DNA of 64,000 nt from Halorubrum hochsteinianum (lineage in GTDB: Archaea > Halobacteriota > Halobacteria > Halobacteriales > Haloferacaceae), in NCBI RefSeq assembly GCF_023702125.1, contig NZ_CP098415.1, positions 682,001-746,000 of the forward strand, in the 5' to 3' direction. Below are positions 34,346 to 43,304 of this stretch, piece after piece. The notes under the pieces were generated by a model. That model saw nothing but the letters and a program-made list of their open reading frames with translations. It was not told where the DNA came from and did no database searches. The position numbers and the translations under genes were made by a program. The first letter of the stretch is position 1, and every line of letters begins with the position of its first letter.

Positions 34346-34606
34346 TTAAGTCCTTCTTTTCGCTCGCAGTCGCGCCTCGGCGGCGTAGGAGATACCGGCC
34401 GACGCCGCGGCGACGGCGAACGCGACGAGCGCCTGCCCGCCGATGCCGACCGGCAGCGACCCGGAACCGAGGAGCCGGTACCCCTGCGCGAGCGCGAGGA
34501 ACGCGAAGCCGCCGACGGCTCCCCACAGCGCCGCGGACCGCGCTCTGGCACGGGGGGTGGCCGGCGCGCCGGGCGTCACCGCCGACTCCTCGCCGCCGTC
34601 GGCCAT
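34346..34606 (-). CDS. Small two-span membrane protein
   Basis: 86 residues: a polar N-terminus (about 1-24), two hydrophobic helices (about 25-45, LWGAVGGFAFLALAQGYRLLG, and 53-76, VGIGGQALVAFAVAAASAGISYAAEA) and a basic C-terminus (RLRAKRRT). Directly downstream of ridA with no gap (ridA stops at 34607, this gene starts at 34606), so it is almost certainly co-transcribed and coupled. No family recognised. Confidence 0.68.
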   Translation of the reverse strand: MADGGEESAVTPGAPATPRARARSAALWGAVGGFAFLALAQGYRLLGSGSLPVGIGGQALVAFAVAAASAGISYAAEARLRAKRRT

Positions 34607-34987
34607 CTACTCGACGACGGCGACCGCCTCGATCTCGACGCCGACGCCCTTCGGCAGCGCGCCCGCCTGAACCGCCGAGCGCGCCGGCGGGGACTCGTCG
34701 AAGTAGCCGGCGTACGTCTCGTTCATCTCGTCGAAGTCGTCGATGTCGTCGAGGAACACCGTCGTCTTGAGCACGTCCTCAGCCGACGCGCCCGCCTCCT
34801 CCAGCACCGCGAGGAGGTTGTCGAGCGCGCGCTCCGTCTGGACCGCGATCGACGCGTCGTCGAGTAAGTCGCCGTCGGGCGTCAGCGGGATCTGCCCGGC
34901 CGTGAACACGAGGTCGCCGTCGGTCGTCGCCTGACTGTACGCGCCCACCGCCGCCGGCGCGTCGTCCGTGTGGATGGTCTCTTTCAT
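34607..34987 (-). CDS. ridA: RidA family enamine/imine deaminase
   Basis: A 126-residue RidA protein that hydrolyses reactive 2-aminoacrylate-type enamines released by PLP enzymes such as threonine or serine dehydratases. Motifs: AVGAYSQATTDGDLVFTAGQIPL at the N-terminus, VLKTTVFLDDIDDFDEMNETYAGYF in the middle and SPPARSAVQAGALPKGVGVEIEAVA at the end, including the conserved Arg near residue 103. Length is standard. An upstream in-frame extension to 35107 looks like non-coding shadow and is left out; ATG 34987 begins the fold directly. The window also encodes ilvA, a source of such enamines. Confidence 0.93.
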   Translation of the reverse strand: MKETIHTDDAPAAVGAYSQATTDGDLVFTAGQIPLTPDGDLLDDASIAVQTERALDNLLAVLEEAGASAEDVLKTTVFLDDIDDFDEMNETYAGYFDESPPARSAVQAGALPKGVGVEIEAVAVVE

Positions 34988-35109
34988 GCGAGTGCGACTT
35001 CGCCCGGCGGCCTCAAGAGTACTCTGGAGCGAGCCGGGCGGGGCCGGTCGAAGCCAGCCCAGCGGGACCACCGTCAGACACAAGACTTTCGAATGGTAAC
35101 ACGACACGT

Positions 35110-35511
35110 ATGACGGGTGATCAGCTCCTGCCGCTCGCCGCGGTCTTCGTCGGCGTGGCGGCGGTCAACCTCGCGGTGATGTGGGTGCTCGTCCGGCGCG
35201 ACCGCGACATCGCGGAGCTGTTCGGCTCGGCGGCGACGCGGTCGTCCGACGCCGACCGCGACGCAGGACCGGTCGATCCCGGTTCGACGCCCGCGACCGC
35301 GTCCGGCGCGGGCCCCGATACGACGGACGAGGCGGGAGAGCCGCGCGACCCGCCGCCGCTCGACGCGGACGGCGAGACGGTCGTCTGCCGGCACTGCGGT
35401 GCCGAGAACCGCGCCGGCTACCAGTACTGTCGGTGGTGCGCGCGCTCAGGGTTCGTCGACGAGGAGGCCGGGGTCACGGCGGGGACAGCGATGACCGACC
35501 GATCGCTGTGA
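35110..35511 (+). CDS. Membrane-anchored zinc-ribbon protein
   Basis: 133 residues: one N-terminal hydrophobic helix (about 5-27), a low-complexity linker (about 45-90), then a zinc ribbon with CRHCGAENRAGYQYCRWCARSGF, i.e. two CxxC pairs 15 residues apart (about 95-115). This haloarchaeal layout is common, with unknown function; the ribbon faces the cytoplasm or the outside depending on topology, which the sequence does not settle. ATG 35110 follows a GTAACACG context with no strong TATA. Confidence 0.74.
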   Translation: MTGDQLLPLAAVFVGVAAVNLAVMWVLVRRDRDIAELFGSAATRSSDADRDAGPVDPGSTPATASGAGPDTTDEAGEPRDPPPLDADGETVVCRHCGAENRAGYQYCRWCARSGFVDEEAGVTAGTAMTDRSL

Positions 35512-35575
35512 GCGGGCGAGACAAGGGCGGTCGAAGCGGGAGCAGTCGGGAACGGAGCGCTCGAAGCGAGACCGG

Positions 35576-36388
35576 TCAGGCGACGTCGACCCGACAGCCG
35601 GCCGCGTAGTCGATCCCGTCGAGCGCGTCGATGCCGTCGTCGCCGCACACCGGACAGTCCGGGTTGCGCGCGTACGGTACCGTCTCGAACGAGAGGTCCA
35701 TCGCGTCGTAGAACAGCACCCGACCGACGAGCGGGTCGCCCACCCCGATGAGCAGCTTCACCGCCTCCGTCGCCTGGAGGCAGCCGACGGTCCCCGGGAG
35801 GACCCCGAGGACCCCGGTGCTGGCGCAGTCCGGCACCGTCCCCGGCTCCGGCGGCTCGGGGAACAGACACCGGTAGCAGGGGCCGTCGGGCGAGAGCGTC
35901 GTCACCTGCCCCTCGAACTTGTAGATGGCACCGTGGGAGACGGGCACCCCCTCGATCCGCGCGGCGTCGTTCACCACGTACCGGGTGGCGAAGTTGTCCG
36001 AGCAGTCGACGACCACGTCGTGGTCGGCGATCAGCTCGCGGGCGTTGCTCGCGTCGAGGCGGGTCTCGTGTCTCTCCACGTCGACATCGGGGTTGAGGTC
36101 GGCGACGAAGTCGGCGGCCGAGTCCACCTTCTTTCGCCCCACGTCGCCGTCGCCGTGGATCACCTGTCGCTGGAGGTTCGAGCGCTCGACGACGTCGTCG
36201 TCGACGATCCCGATCGTGCCGACCCCGGCGGCCGCGAGGTACTGGATCGCGGGCGCGCCGAGCCCGCCCGCGCCCACGACGAGGACGCGGCCGTCGAGCA
36301 GCCGCTTCTGTCCCTCGGGACCGACGTCGTCCAGGATGACGTGTCTGGAGTAGCGGTCGAGTTGGGTCGCGTCGAGAGAGAGGCTCAT
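35576..36388 (-). CDS. ubaA: SAMP-activating enzyme UbaA (ThiF/MoeB/E1-like)
   Basis: A 270-residue E1-like enzyme that adenylates the C-terminal Gly-Gly of ubiquitin-like SAMP proteins, serving sampylation and sulfur transfer for tRNA thiolation and molybdopterin. The nucleotide loop VVGAGGLGAPAIQYLAAAGVG (about 38-58), the DDDVVERSNLQRQ motif, and the catalytic-loop cysteine in DCASTGVLGVLPG are present; zinc-binding CYRCLF and CPVCGDDG bracket it. ATG 36388 is chosen because a GGTTATATCC box lies about 25 bases upstream; a GTG 9 bases earlier is less suitable. Confidence 0.9.
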   Translation of the reverse strand: MSLSLDATQLDRYSRHVILDDVGPEGQKRLLDGRVLVVGAGGLGAPAIQYLAAAGVGTIGIVDDDVVERSNLQRQVIHGDGDVGRKKVDSAADFVADLNPDVDVERHETRLDASNARELIADHDVVVDCSDNFATRYVVNDAARIEGVPVSHGAIYKFEGQVTTLSPDGPCYRCLFPEPPEPGTVPDCASTGVLGVLPGTVGCLQATEAVKLLIGVGDPLVGRVLFYDAMDLSFETVPYARNPDCPVCGDDGIDALDGIDYAAGCRVDVA

Positions 36389-36484
36389 GTGCGTCACCTG
36401 TGCCGGCGCGGATATAACCGTGTTCCCGGAGCGTCGGCCAATTCGTCGACGCCGCCGCAGGCACCGTCCTCGATTCTGCCGCGC

Positions 36485-37861
36485 TCACTCCGTCGACGCC
36501 GCCACCGAGTCGGTCATCCAGCAGCCGTCGACGTCGCCGAGGGCGTCGTCGGTCCCCTGACTCCCGCCGTCGATGAGTACGAGCCGGAACTCGTACCGCC
36601 CGGTGACGTCGCCGTCCTCGCGGGTGACGACCTCGACCTCGGCCGTCCCGCCGTCGACCGCCGGCACCGAGTACGCCGCGGTGTCGTACGTGCGCATCGG
36701 CGCGTACCGCTCCGTCTCGAACAGCGCGGCGTAGTCGTCCACCGAGCCGACGGCCGCCCGGTTCTCCGGCGACGCGAACGCCCGCAGGGTCCGCACGCCG
36801 TCGTTCGTCGCGTTGTCGTCGTACCGAAGCGCGTTCAGCTGGATCTGGACGACCTGAAGCGCCGACCGCTCGCAGGTGGGGACGGGCGCGGTGTTCCTGG
36901 CGGCCTCGTCGGTCGGGCCGTCCGTCGGCTCGCCGTCGACGCTCCCCACGGAGCCGCCGGCGTCTCCGTCGGCGTCCCCCGTTCCGCCCCCACCGTCGCT
37001 CGCGTCGTCCGAGCCGACCGCGTCCGACCCCGTCGGCGACGGCTCGGTCGACTCCTCGCCGCCGACGCCCGCGATCCCGCCCAGTCCGTCGGGCCCGACG
37101 GCGGTGCCGACGAGCGCGCCCCCGACGCCAGCGGCGAGGAGCGCGACGACCGCGACCGCCGCGAGAAGGGTCCGGGGGTACGTCCGCTCCGTCGCCGCGT
37201 CGGCGGATCCCCCCGCGTCGGTTCGGGAGGGAGAACGCGGCCGCGGTCCGGGGGCGTCTCGGCCCGCCGCGTCGCCGGCCGCCGCTCCGCCGGCCGTCGC
37301 TCCGCCGACGGTCGCTTCATCGGTCGCTCCCCCGGCGGTCGTCACCCTCTCGTCCGTCGGGTCATCGGCTGTCGTACCGCTGGCCACCCCGTCTGCCGTC
37401 GTTCCGTCGGCCGCCTCGTCGCCCGTCGACCCGTCCGCCGTCGAACCCGCGGCCGCCACGTCGTCGTACTCGGTCGAGCGGACCGGAACGCCGAGGACCC
37501 GCTCGGCGAGCGCGTTCGCGTCCGTCGGCGGCACGGCGTACAGGAGGCGCTCCCGGAGGTCCGCCGGGGTGACGACTTCGACCCCGTCGCCGAGGGGTTC
37601 GCCGTCGAGCGACTCGCGGGAGCCGCCCGCGACCGCGACGGCGTCGACCGACCCGTCCGGCAGGGGCTCAGCAGCGGCCTCGACGACGAGAATCTCGGTC
37701 CGCCGGTCGCCGTCCGACACCGTGACGCGGGGCGGGTCGACCGTCGCGCCATCGGCGGTCGCCGCGTACGTCTCGCCGACGAGCGTCGCGAGCGCGTCCC
37801 TGTCGAGCGACTCGACCGCGGTCGCGAACTCGTCGAGGGGGATGGGGTTGCTCGCGGTCAC
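36485..37861 (-). CDS. Acidic membrane protein with disordered linker, unknown function
   Basis: 458 residues in three parts: a cytoplasmic N-terminal alpha/beta domain (about 1-135, DEFATAVESLDRDALATLVGETYAATADG through VLGVPVRST); a Thr/Ala/Asp-rich low-complexity linker (about 140-215) with the hydrophobic helix LLAAVAVVALLAAGVGGALVG (about 226-246); a second low-complexity stretch; then an external domain (about 320-458) with a conserved-looking YEFRLVLIDGG...CWMTDSVAAS end. Start is GTG 37861. No family recognised. Cell-surface sensor or scaffold are guesses only. Confidence 0.62.
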   Translation of the reverse strand: MTASNPIPLDEFATAVESLDRDALATLVGETYAATADGATVDPPRVTVSDGDRRTEILVVEAAAEPLPDGSVDAVAVAGGSRESLDGEPLGDGVEVVTPADLRERLLYAVPPTDANALAERVLGVPVRSTEYDDVAAAGSTADGSTGDEAADGTTADGVASGTTADDPTDERVTTAGGATDEATVGGATAGGAAAGDAAGRDAPGPRPRSPSRTDAGGSADAATERTYPRTLLAAVAVVALLAAGVGGALVGTAVGPDGLGGIAGVGGEESTEPSPTGSDAVGSDDASDGGGGTGDADGDAGGSVGSVDGEPTDGPTDEAARNTAPVPTCERSALQVVQIQLNALRYDDNATNDGVRTLRAFASPENRAAVGSVDDYAALFETERYAPMRTYDTAAYSVPAVDGGTAEVEVVTREDGDVTGRYEFRLVLIDGGSQGTDDALGDVDGCWMTDSVAASTE

Positions 37862-37997
37862 CGGTGGATCGCCACGTAGTACCGTTAGTATGTGACGCGT
37901 TGTCTTTGCTCTTGGGTCGAGCGGATCCGGTGCCGCGGCTGGGCGGGGAGAGCGAGTCGGAATAAAAGCGGGTGTCGTCGACCGCGGGGCGGGCCGG

Positions 37998-38588
37998 TTA
38001 CTTGCCCTGCCGGTCGTTCGAGGTGACGCTCGGGCGCGTCTTCTCGGTGCCCTTGCCGCGCTTGCGCTGGCCGCGGCCCTTGGTGCCGGCGGAGGTGAGA
38101 CCGCGGTACGCGCGGCCCTTGTGGTCGTCCGAGCAGATCCAGTTCAGCTCCTCGTCGTTCTCGATCGCGGGGTGGGCGGGGTCCACGAGGATGACCTCGT
38201 GCCACTTCTGCGAGCCGTCCTCACCGACCCAGTAGGAGTTGAGCACGCGGAGGTTGCGGTACTTCCGCGATGCGCGCTCCTCGGCGATGCGCTGGATCGA
38301 CTTGCGCCGCGAGACGCGGTTGACGCCCTGTCGCTTCGAGCGACGGCCGGCCTTGAAGCGCTGCTTGCGCGAGCCGCCCTTGCGGACGCTCACGCGGGCG
38401 ACGATGACGCCCTGCTTGGCCTTGTAGCCCAGTTCGCGGGCCTTGTCCAGCCGAGTTGGGCGCTCGATGCGCTCGATAGCGCCCTCGTCGCGCCACTCCT
38501 GTTTGCGCTGCCACTGCAGCTCAGCCAGTTTCCCCTCCTTGGGGGACCGCCACGCCTCCTTGATGTGCGAGTAGAAGCTTCGTGCCAT
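37998..38588 (-). CDS. rpl15e: Ribosomal protein L15e
   Basis: A 196-residue archaeal/eukaryotic-type large-subunit protein. The start MARSFYSHIKEAW, basic GYKAKQGVIVARVSVRKGGSRK, VLNSYWVGEDGSQKWHEVILVDPAHPAI and the Arg/Lys-rich C-terminus (GTKGRGQRKRGKGTEK) are diagnostic. It binds 23S rRNA. Upstream (38589-38936) shows no gene apart from regulatory-looking motifs just before the cobalamin operon; a GTTAAGGG box on the minus strand near 38740 would imply a long leader. Confidence 0.96.
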   Translation of the reverse strand: MARSFYSHIKEAWRSPKEGKLAELQWQRKQEWRDEGAIERIERPTRLDKARELGYKAKQGVIVARVSVRKGGSRKQRFKAGRRSKRQGVNRVSRRKSIQRIAEERASRKYRNLRVLNSYWVGEDGSQKWHEVILVDPAHPAIENDEELNWICSDDHKGRAYRGLTSAGTKGRGQRKRGKGTEKTRPSVTSNDRQGK

Positions 38589-38849
38589 TGTGTGTCCGCG
38601 GACGGTTGCGATTCAGCCGCGAGGGGCCACATGTCGTCTCGTCCCGGGACGCGCGTCGGTCGATCCGACGGCGGTCCCAGCGGCGAGTGCCCGCTGTGTC
38701 CGCACCAGCGAGTTGTCGGCAGTACCCGCGGTTCGCCCTTAACGGCTTCGTTCCCCGGATCGCGTGCGAGCGCGTGCCACGAGACGGCGGCGCAGCCGGT
38801 CCTCCCGAGCGCCCCGGTAGCCGCTCCCGTCGCGGCCGCGCGTCGATCG

Positions 38850-38875
38850 ATTAAAGTTCATTTGTATCGATGAAC
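38850..38875 (+). promoter_or_regulatory. TATA box and operator-like inverted repeat before the cobalamin operon
   Basis: ATTAAAG (38850-38856) resembles a TATA element and is immediately followed by GTTCAT (38856-38861), whose exact inverted copy ATGAAC lies at 38870-38875 after an 8-bp spacer. A protein bound to the pair would cover the transcription start and block or assist transcription. The first cob gene starts at 38937, leaving a leader of roughly 55-60 bases. An archaeal cobalamin riboswitch is not recognisable in this leader. Confidence 0.5.
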
Positions 38876-38936
38876 CGCTAGTGGTACACAACGACGCCGC
38901 GCCGGGCGAACGCGGACTCGACGGAGGTGGTGTCCG

Positions 38937-40094
38937 GTGGGATCCGTGAGGCTGGTCGTCGTCGCGGGGACGACCGCGACGGCCGCGATCGACGGCATCA
39001 GCGCCGCGGGCGCGGACCCGGACCTGCGGACCGAGACGCCGAGCGCCGACCTCGAGATCGTCGAGACGGGCCGGCCCGCGCCGGACTCGCCCGTGCCGGT
39101 GAGCCCGACCGGCTGCCCGACGCCCGCGGTCGTCACCCGCGCGGTCCGCGAGCTACTGGGTCCCGACTCGCTGCCGGTCACGGCCGTCGACGCCGGGCTC
39201 GGCGCGCCGACCGCGGCCGCCGTCCGCGACGCGGGCGCGGCCCCGGGCGGCGACGTGCGCGACCCGGAGCCGGTCCCCGAGGCGGCGACCGTCTTCGAGC
39301 GGGCCCGCGCGCTCGCGCCGGAGCTCGCCGAACCCGAACGCGACGCGCCCGAGGGCGGCGACGGCGGTAACGGGCGAGACCGGGGAGCGGCCGGCGAACT
39401 GCTCGTCGCCGAGACGATCCCCGGCGGGACGACGACCGCGCTCGGCGTCCTGACCGCGCTCGGCGAGCGGGCCGCCGTCTCCTCGTCGCTGCCGGCGAAC
39501 CCGATCGAGCGGAAGCGGCGCGTCGTCGCCGAGGCGCTGGACGCGAGCGGGCTCGAAGCCGGCGACGCGGCCGGCGAGCCGACCGAGGCGGTCCGGCTCG
39601 TCGGCGACCCCGTCCTCGCCGCGCTCGCCGGCCTGATCGTCGGCTGCGCTGACGCCGGCGTCGACGTGACGCTCGCGGGCGGCACCCAGCTCGCGGCCGC
39701 GGCGGCGCTCGCCCGACACGCCGGCGTCGACGGGGCGCTCCCGCTCGCGACCACGTCGCTTGTCGCGGACGACCCCACCGCCGACCTGCCGGCGCTCGCC
39801 GACGACCTCGACTTGCGCCTCGCGGCCGCCGACCCGGGGTTCGCCGAGAGCGACCACCCGGCGATGGCGGCGTACGCCCGCGGCGAGGCGAAGGAGGGCG
39901 TCGGCATGGGCGGGGCGCTTGCGCTCGCGGAGCGGGCGGGCGTCGCCGACGCCGCCGTCCGCGAGCGGATCGCCGCCGTGACCGACCGCCTGCTCGCCGA
40001 GCGCTCGGAGGGCGGCGAGGACGCGGAGGGCGGCGAGGACGCGGAGGGCGGTGCGATCGAGAGCGCCGCGGCGAACGGGGGCGACGCGCCGTGA
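38937..40094 (+). CDS. cobT: Nicotinate-nucleotide-dimethylbenzimidazole phosphoribosyltransferase-like protein
   Basis: A 385-residue archaeal CobT homolog (TIGR00303-like), first gene of the operon, expected to activate the lower ligand base for the nucleotide loop. Conserved stretches: [35 protein letters not shown] (about 160-177), [15 protein letters not shown], and [18 protein letters not shown] (about 242-259). The GTG start follows an AGGAGGTGG ribosome-binding site (about 38922-38931), needed because this transcript has a leader. The C-terminus carries an [12 protein letters not shown] low-complexity repeat. Family substrate specificity in archaea is less certain than in bacteria. 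Confidence 0.85.
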   Translation: MGSVRLVVVAGTTATAAIDGISAAGADPDLRTETPSADLEIVETGRPAPDSPVPVSPTGCPTPAVVTRAVRELLGPDSLPVTAVDAGLGAPTAAAVRDAGAAPGGDVRDPEPVPEAATVFERARALAPELAEPERDAPEGGDGGNGRDRGAAGELLVAETIPGGTTTALGVLTALGERAAVSSSLPANPIERKRRVVAEALDASGLEAGDAAGEPTEAVRLVGDPVLAALAGLIVGCADAGVDVTLAGGTQLAAAAALARHAGVDGALPLATTSLVADDPTADLPALADDLDLRLAAADPGFAESDHPAMAAYARGEAKEGVGMGGALALAERAGVADAAVRERIAAVTDRLLAERSEGGEDAEGGEDAEGGAIESAAANGGDAP

Positions 40095-41407
40095 AGGGGC
40101 TCGTCCTCGGCGGCACGGCCTCCGGCGTCGGCAAGACGGTCGCGACGCTCGCGACGCTGCGCGCGTTCGAGGCGGCGGGACGGACGGTCCAGCCCGCGAA
40201 GGCGGGGCCCGACTTCATCGACCCGAGCCACCACGCCCGCGCGGCCGGACGCCCCTCCCGGACGCTCGACCCGTGGCTTCAGGGCGTCGACGGGCTCCGC
40301 CGCAACTACGCCCGCGGCGACGGCGACGTCTGCGTCGTCGAGGGGGTGATGGGGCTGTACGACGGTAGCGTCGCCAGCACGGCCGGGGTCGCCGCCGCGC
40401 TCGACCTCCCCGTCGTCCTCGTCGTGGACGCGAGCGCCGGGATGGAGAGCGTCGCGGCGACCGCGCTCGGCTTCCGCGAGTACGCCGACCGGACGGAACA
40501 CGACCTCGACGTGGCGGGCGTGATCGCCCAGCGGGCGCACGGCGGCCGCCACGAGTCGGGGATCCGCGACGCGCTGCCGGACTCGCTCGGCTACTTCGGC
40601 CGGATCCCGCCGAGCGATGACCTCGAAATTCCCGACCGGCACCTCGGGCTCCACGGCGGCGACGAGGCGGCGCTCCCGGACGACGCGCTCGACGAGGCCG
40701 CAGAGACGCTCCGGACCGACCGGCTGCTCGACGCCGCCCGCGAGCCGACGCCGCCGGAGGTCCCTCCGGGCGAGGCGCGGGGCGCGGCGACAGCCGGCGA
40801 CGGCCCGCGCGTCGCGGTCGCGGACGACGACGCCTTCCGGTTCGTCTACCCGGCCACGCGCGAGCGCCTCCGCGAGCGCGCGACCGTCGTCCCCTTCGCG
40901 CCCGCGGCCGGGGACGACCTCCCCGACTGCGACGGCGTCTACCTCCCCGGCGGCTACCCGGAACTCCACGCCGAGGCGCTCGCCGAGGGGCCGGCGCTCG
41001 GGTCGATCGCCGACGCCGCGGCCGAGGGCACGCCGGTCCTCGGCGAGTGCGGCGGGCTGATGGCGCTCGCGGAGACGCTGACGACCGCCGACGGCGACAC
41101 GCACGAGATGGCGGGGATCCTCCCGGCGTCGATCGAGCGCCGCGAGCGGTATCAGGCGCTCGACCACGTCGAACTCCGCGCCCGGAGCGACACGCTCACC
41201 GCGGGGGCCGGCGACCGGCTCCGCGGCCACGAGTTCCACTACTCCGCGGCCGACGCCGACGGCGACGCGCGGTTCGCCTTCGACGTGGTGCGCGGGACCG
41301 GGATCGACGGCGACCGCGACGGACTGACCGAACACCGCACCCTCGGAACGTACTGTCACGTCCACCCGGAGAGCGGGGCGTTCGACGCGTTCCTCGACGG
41401 GCTATGA
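40091..41407 (+). CDS. cbiA: Cobyrinate a,c-diamide synthase
   Basis: A 438-residue amidotransferase that amidates cobyrinate side chains a and c using ATP and glutamine. The synthetase domain has Walker-like GTASGVGKT (residues 8-16) and [12 protein letters not shown]; the C-terminal glutaminase domain has the nucleophile in [13 protein letters not shown] (about 318-330) and the final HxH-type CHVHPES. It starts at GTG 40091, overlapping the cobT stop by four bases (GTGA), so translation is coupled. Confidence 0.93.
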   Translation: MKGLVLGGTASGVGKTVATLATLRAFEAAGRTVQPAKAGPDFIDPSHHARAAGRPSRTLDPWLQGVDGLRRNYARGDGDVCVVEGVMGLYDGSVASTAGVAAALDLPVVLVVDASAGMESVAATALGFREYADRTEHDLDVAGVIAQRAHGGRHESGIRDALPDSLGYFGRIPPSDDLEIPDRHLGLHGGDEAALPDDALDEAAETLRTDRLLDAAREPTPPEVPPGEARGAATAGDGPRVAVADDDAFRFVYPATRERLRERATVVPFAPAAGDDLPDCDGVYLPGGYPELHAEALAEGPALGSIADAAAEGTPVLGECGGLMALAETLTTADGDTHEMAGILPASIERRERYQALDHVELRARSDTLTAGAGDRLRGHEFHYSAADADGDARFAFDVVRGTGIDGDRDGLTEHRTLGTYCHVHPESGAFDAFLDGL

Positions 41408-42480
41408 TCCCGAACGCGATCGCGGCGACCGCGGCGAACTCCCCGGGCGTCACCGCGCCGACCCCGACGGTCGCCGCCGCGGTCGCCGCCGCCCTCGCGG
41501 TCGCCGTCGCCGTCGCGCTCGACGCCGCGCTCGGCGAACCACCCGGCCGAGTCCACCCGGTGGCGCTGTTCGGGAACGTGATCGCCCCCGTCGACCGCGA
41601 CTGGAAGCGGCCGGACGCGGTCGGGGTCGCCGTCGCCGTCGCGCTCCCGCTCGCGGCCGCGGTCGCGGTGGGCGGGGGCGTCTGGCTTGCGACGGGCGTC
41701 GGTCCGCGCCCCGGCGGCGTCCCGCTCGTCGGCGTCGCGGCCGCGGCGCTCGCGCTGTGGGTGACCGTCAGCCGCCGGATGCTCGCCGCGGTCGCGGCCG
41801 AGACCGTCGCGCTGACCGAGACGGACCCCGAGGCGGCCCGCGAGCGCGTCGTCGCGCTGGTCGGTCGCGATCCCGACGACCTCTCGCCGGCCGACCTCCG
41901 GAGCGCCGCGGTCGAGAGCGCGGCCGAGAACCTCGCCGACGGCGTGGTCGCCCCCCTGTGCTGGTTCGTCGCCGGGGCGACCGCCGGGGTCGCGGCGGCT
42001 GGCGTCGCGTCCCTCCCGCCCGCCCCCCTCGGGCCCGCGGCGCTCGCGCTCGGCGGCGGGGCGGCCGCGGCCGCCTGGGCGAAGGCCGTGAACACCCTCG
42101 ACTCCATGCTCGGCTACCGGTCGAAGCCGGTCGGCCGTGCGAGCGCCCGTCTCGACGACGCCGTCATGTACCTCCCGGCGCGGGCGAGCGCCGTCTGTCT
42201 CGCCGTCGCGGCGCGGTCGCCGGAGTCGCTCCGGGACGCGAGACCCCTCGCCCGCGAGCCGGCGTCGCCGAACTCGGGCTGGCCGATGGCGACCGCGGCG
42301 GTCGCGCTCGGCGTCCGCTTGGAGAAGCGGGACGCGTACGTCCTCGACGGGGGCCCGGAGCCCCCGACGCCGGCGACCGCCCGCGCCGGGGTCCGGCTGG
42401 TTCGGATCGCCGGCGGGGTCGCGGCCGCGGTCGCTGTCGGCTGGCTGCTCGCGCTGGCGGGGGTGGCGGCGTGGTCCTGA
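41404..42480 (+). CDS. cbiB: Adenosylcobinamide-phosphate synthase CbiB
   Basis: A 358-residue membrane protein that attaches aminopropanol (or its phosphate) to adenosylcobyric acid to form cobinamide. The family core GEPPGRVHPVALFGNVI (about 43-59), AVNTLDSMLGYRSKP (about 230-244), DDAVMYLPARASAV and SPNSGWPMATAAVALGVRLEKRDAYVLDG are intact, with several hydrophobic helices. The N-terminus has an Ala/Pro-rich extra stretch before the first helix. ATG 41404 overlaps the cbiA stop by four bases. Confidence 0.92.
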   Translation: MIPNAIAATAANSPGVTAPTPTVAAAVAAALAVAVAVALDAALGEPPGRVHPVALFGNVIAPVDRDWKRPDAVGVAVAVALPLAAAVAVGGGVWLATGVGPRPGGVPLVGVAAAALALWVTVSRRMLAAVAAETVALTETDPEAARERVVALVGRDPDDLSPADLRSAAVESAAENLADGVVAPLCWFVAGATAGVAAAGVASLPPAPLGPAALALGGGAAAAAWAKAVNTLDSMLGYRSKPVGRASARLDDAVMYLPARASAVCLAVAARSPESLRDARPLAREPASPNSGWPMATAAVALGVRLEKRDAYVLDGGPEPPTPATARAGVRLVRIAGGVAAAVAVGWLLALAGVAAWS

Positions 42481-43304
42481 CGGATGCGGTCGCCGCGTTC
42501 CGCGGTGCCCTCGGCTTCTGCTCGCGGATCCCGGTCGGGAGCGGCGAGGCCGACTGGGAGGCGTTCCGGCGGCGACCCGCGGCCCTGCCCGCGGTCGGCT
42601 ACGCGCTCGGGGCCATCGTCTCGCTCCCGGTCGTCGCAGCGGCGGCCGCCGCTCCCGTCCGCATCCCGGCGGCCACGGTCGCGGTCGCGTTCCCCGCGTG
42701 GCTCTACCTCGTCACCGGGATCACCCACCTCGACGGCGTCGCGGACCTCGGGGACGCCGCGGTCGTCCACGGCGACGCCGACCGCCGGCGGGAGGTGCTG
42801 AAGGACTCGTCGCTCGGCGTCGGCGGCGTGCTCGCGCTCGCGCTGGTCGTCGTCGGTCTCGCGGCCGCGGGGGCGAACGTCGCGGGCGCGGTCGGGCTCT
42901 CGGCCGTCGGCGAGACGGCCCGGTTCTCCGCCGTCGACGCGGCGGTCCTCGTCGTCGCCGCGGAGGTGAGCGCGCGGGGCGCGGCGGCGGCGCTGGTCTG
43001 TCTGGGCGACGCCGCACACGAGGGACTCGGCTCCGCGCTGACCGACGAGTCCGGCCCGCGCTCCCTCGCGGGCGTCGCGCTCGCGGTCGCGCCCGCGGTG
43101 CCGCTGGCCGGGGCGGTCGGCGGCTCCGCCGGCGTCCGGGCGACCGTCGCCGCCCTCGTCGCCGCGGCCGTCGTCGGCCTCCTCGCGTTCGCGTGGGCGC
43201 GGGCGCGGCTCGGCGGCGTCTCCGGCGACGTGCTCGGCGCGACGACGGAGTTGGCGCGGGCGACCGCGCTCCACGCGGGGGTGATCGCGTGGACGCTCTC
43301 GTGA
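42471..43304 (+). CDS. cobS: Adenosylcobinamide-GDP ribazoletransferase CobS
   Basis: A 277-residue polytopic membrane enzyme joining adenosylcobinamide-GDP with alpha-ribazole to form the complete nucleotide loop. Conserved features: the opening FRGALGFCSRIPVG, the acidic HLDGVADLGDA (about 82-92), and DADRRREVLKDSSLGVGGVLAL (about 98-119). The gene overlaps the end of cbiB by ten bases (GTG at 42471), and the downstream cobY gene overlaps its end by 16 bases. Confidence 0.92.
   Translation: MVLTDAVAAFRGALGFCSRIPVGSGEADWEAFRRRPAALPAVGYALGAIVSLPVVAAAAAAPVRIPAATVAVAFPAWLYLVTGITHLDGVADLGDAAVVHGDADRRREVLKDSSLGVGGVLALALVVVGLAAAGANVAGAVGLSAVGETARFSAVDAAVLVVAAEVSARGAAAALVCLGDAAHEGLGSALTDESGPRSLAGVALAVAPAVPLAGAVGGSAGVRATVAALVAAAVVGLLAFAWARARLGGVSGDVLGATTELARATALHAGVIAWTLS

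Noticed and set aside
38589-38936. Cobalamin riboswitch upstream of the cob operon
   Set aside because: No conserved B12-box or kissing-loop pattern was recognisable, the leader is only about 60 bases, and such riboswitches are rare in archaea.
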